This document shows, one piece after another, positions 62,450 to 64,000 of a DNA stretch of 64,000 nt. This DNA is from Bradyrhizobium diazoefficiens (lineage in GTDB: Bacteria > Pseudomonadota > Alphaproteobacteria > Rhizobiales > Xanthobacteraceae). The DNA lies in assembly GCF_016616235.1 (NCBI RefSeq), contig NZ_CP067100.1, positions 5,267,001 to 5,331,000 of the forward strand, given 5' to 3'. The notes beneath the pieces were generated by a model, which worked only from the letters and a program-made list of their open reading frames with translations, searched no databases and was not told where the DNA came from. Numbering within the stretch: position 1 is the first letter of the stretch; each line of letters opens with the position of its first letter. The position numbers and the translations under genes were made by a program.

Positions 62450-64000
62450 ATGAATGCCTATGTCGGAACACCTACGTCTCGCGTCGACGGTCGCGCCAAG
62501 GTCACGGGCGCCGCAAAATATGCCGGCGAGTTCGCCGCCGAAGGACTTGTGCACGGCTTTGTGGTCGAAGCCACCATCCCACGTGGACGCATTTCGCGGC
62601 TGGACACGGCCGACGCCCTGAAAGTGACGGGCGTGCTGGACATCCTCACGCACGCCCATCGCCCAGCTCTGGCCGAGAAGGACGACGCCTGGAAGGACGA
62701 AGTCGCGCCGGAAAAAGGCTCGCCGTTCCGTCCGCTGTATGATGACAAGGTCAAGTTCAATGGCCAGCCCATCGCGCTGGTCCTTGCTGAGGATTCGGAG
62801 ACGGCCCAATTCGCCGCGACCTTGCTCCATGTCGAGTATCAGCAGGACCCATCCTTCGCGACCGATCTCGAGCGCGAACGCGACAGGGCCTTCGAGGTCG
62901 AAAAGCCGCACAAGCCGCGCGGCGACGCTTCGAGCGCCCTCGCTGCGGCCGCGGTTATGCATCAGGCGGATTACGTCATCCCGACCGAGCACCACAATCC
63001 AATGGAGCTGTTTGCCTCGACGGTCGTGTATGAGCCCGGCGGCATGCTCACCGTTTACGACAAGACGCAGGGTGTCCAGAACGTCCAGAAATATCTGTGC
63101 GGCGCCTTGATGAAGGGGCCGGACGAGATCCGTGTCATCTCGCCCTATGTCGGCGGCGCTTTCGGGTCCGGACTGCGGCCGCAATATCAAGTCGTGCTGG
63201 CAAGCCTCGGCGCACTGGCGCTGAAGCGGCCGGTGCGCGTGGTCCTGACGCGGCAACAGATGTACGGCCTCGGCTTTCGTCCGGCAACCATCGAGCGCGT
63301 CGGCCTTGGCGCAAGCCCTGAGGGAACGCTGGATGCGATCGCGCATGAGGCGGTCGCGATCACATCGCGCTATGAAGAGTTTTCCCGTAATGATGCCGGC
63401 TGGGCGGATCAGCTCTACAAGAGCCCGAACACCCTCCTCACGCACAAGCTGGTGCCGCTCGACGTCTCCACGCCCTGCGATATGCGCGCGCCGGGCGCGG
63501 CGACGGGTGTCTGCGGGCTGGAATGCGCCATGGACGAGTTGGCGGTGGCTCTCAGGCTCGATCCGGTCGAACTGCGTTTGCGCTGCTATTCCGATCGCGA
63601 TCAGAGCGGAGACCTTCCCTACACGAGCAAGCGGCTTCGCGAATGCTATCAACAGGGTGCCGACAGTTTTGGCTGGAGCAAACGTAATCCCGAGCCACGC
63701 GCCATGCGCGACGGCAACGAACTGGTCGGCTGGGGGATGGCCACGGGCGTGTGGGAAGCCCTCCAGATGCCGGTGGCGGCCCGTATCGTGCTGACCGCGA
63801 ACGGACACGCCGAAGTTGCCTGCGCGGCGTCGGACATCGGCACCGGCACCTATACCATCGTGGCGCAGGTCGCTGCCGATGCGCTTGGCTTGCCGATCGA
63901 GAACATCAGCGTGAAGCTGGCCGATTCCACGCTGCCGCAGGCTCCGGTCGAAGGTGGCTCCTGGATGGCCGCCTCCGCCGCCCATGCGGTGCTCGCCGCA
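62450..64000 (+). CDS. Molybdenum hydroxylase large subunit (PaoC/YagR-like), 3' end beyond window
   Basis: The first 517 codons of the molybdopterin-cytosine-dinucleotide subunit. The N-terminus has RVDGRAKVTGAAKYAGEF, typical of the aldehyde oxidase a/b hammerhead domain (to ~130). The Moco domain follows with VGGAFGSGLRPQY near 225, MRAPGAATGVCGLE near 345 and SDIGTGTYTIVAQVAADALG near 460 (in pieces). The catalytic Glu is expected near the missing C-terminus. AGGA lies 6 nt before the ATG. The substrate is probably an aldehyde. Confidence 0.92.
   Translation, partial: MNAYVGTPTSRVDGRAKVTGAAKYAGEFAAEGLVHGFVVEATIPRGRISRLDTADALKVTGVLDILTHAHRPALAEKDDAWKDEVAPEKGSPFRPLYDDKVKFNGQPIALVLAEDSETAQFAATLLHVEYQQDPSFATDLERERDRAFEVEKPHKPRGDASSALAAAAVMHQADYVIPTEHHNPMELFASTVVYEPGGMLTVYDKTQGVQNVQKYLCGALMKGPDEIRVISPYVGGAFGSGLRPQYQVVLASLGALALKRPVRVVLTRQQMYGLGFRPATIERVGLGASPEGTLDAIAHEAVAITSRYEEFSRNDAGWADQLYKSPNTLLTHKLVPLDVSTPCDMRAPGAATGVCGLECAMDELAVALRLDPVELRLRCYSDRDQSGDLPYTSKRLRECYQQGADSFGWSKRNPEPRAMRDGNELVGWGMATGVWEALQMPVAARIVLTANGHAEVACAASDIGTGTYTIVAQVAADALGLPIENISVKLADSTLPQAPVEGGSWMAASAAHAVLAA

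Noticed and set aside
62330..63985. A 551-codon open frame on the minus strand
   Set aside because: Opposite strand of the molybdenum hydroxylase large subunit, which has clear family motifs.

Overview
The window is GC-rich and densely packed, with alphaproteobacterial gene content: the aerobic (late cobalt insertion) cobalamin pathway, many ABC uptake systems, a ChvE/GguAB sugar importer and SorC, LysR, GntR and Lrp regulators. Gene order and the intergenic palindromes resemble Bradyrhizobium or a close relative. That assignment is inference, because no rRNA or marker gene is present.

Region 1 (1-25153) is a cobalamin island. It holds a TonB-dependent receptor, an alpha-ribazole phosphatase-like gene, cobT, cobF, a cbiM-like permease, cobA, cobB, cobM, cobE, cobL, cobK, cobJ, cobI, cobH, cobG, cobN, cobW, a DUF1636 Fe-S-type protein, cobO, cobQ, the threonine-phosphate decarboxylase gene, cbiB, cobU, cobS and bluB. 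Together they cover nearly every step from uroporphyrinogen III to adenosylcobalamin, including lower-ligand synthesis. The cobaltochelatase subunits CobS and CobT (chelatase sense) and a CobR-type reductase are absent and must lie elsewhere. Three cobalamin riboswitches, all on the minus strand, lead the receptor gene, the cbiM-cobF-cobT unit and the long DUF1636-cobW-cobN-cobGHIJ unit. Nearly all junctions are 1-4 nt start/stop overlaps. cobK is the exception: it sits on the plus strand inside the minus-strand array with no free DNA on either side.

Region 2 (25154-31311) is mixed and visibly more AT-rich in places. It has two copies of a long inverted-repeat element flanking two tiny membrane-protein genes, a hypothetical gene, a LysR regulator divergent from an MhqO-like glyoxalase/dioxygenase and an MhqD-like hydrolase, a decayed corA, and an orphan Tat-exported ABC solute-binding protein.

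Region 3 (31312-38223) is a dipeptide/oligopeptide ABC transporter with an upstream amidase. Region 4 (38347-47789) is a polyol operon: HAD phosphatase, SorC regulator, SmoEFGK-like ABC importer, SDR dehydrogenase, FGGY kinase and PfkB kinase. A near-perfect 15-5-15 dyad sits just upstream of the binding-protein gene.

Region 5 (47946-57383) is an aldose operon: GntR regulator, L-arabinose/D-galactose 1-dehydrogenase, mutarotase, SMP-30 lactonase and the ChvE-GguA-GguB importer, with an XylX-like 2-keto-3-deoxy-pentonate dehydratase beside it. This looks like part of an oxidative (Weimberg-type) pentose route; the sugar-acid dehydratase and the semialdehyde dehydrogenase are not in the window. 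The operon begins with a 59-codon remnant of a YjfF-type permease.

Region 6 (57493-64000) holds a YeiH-family membrane protein, a small membrane protein, alanine dehydrogenase divergent from its likely Lrp-type regulator, and a three-subunit molybdenum hydroxylase of the PaoABC type that runs off the right edge.
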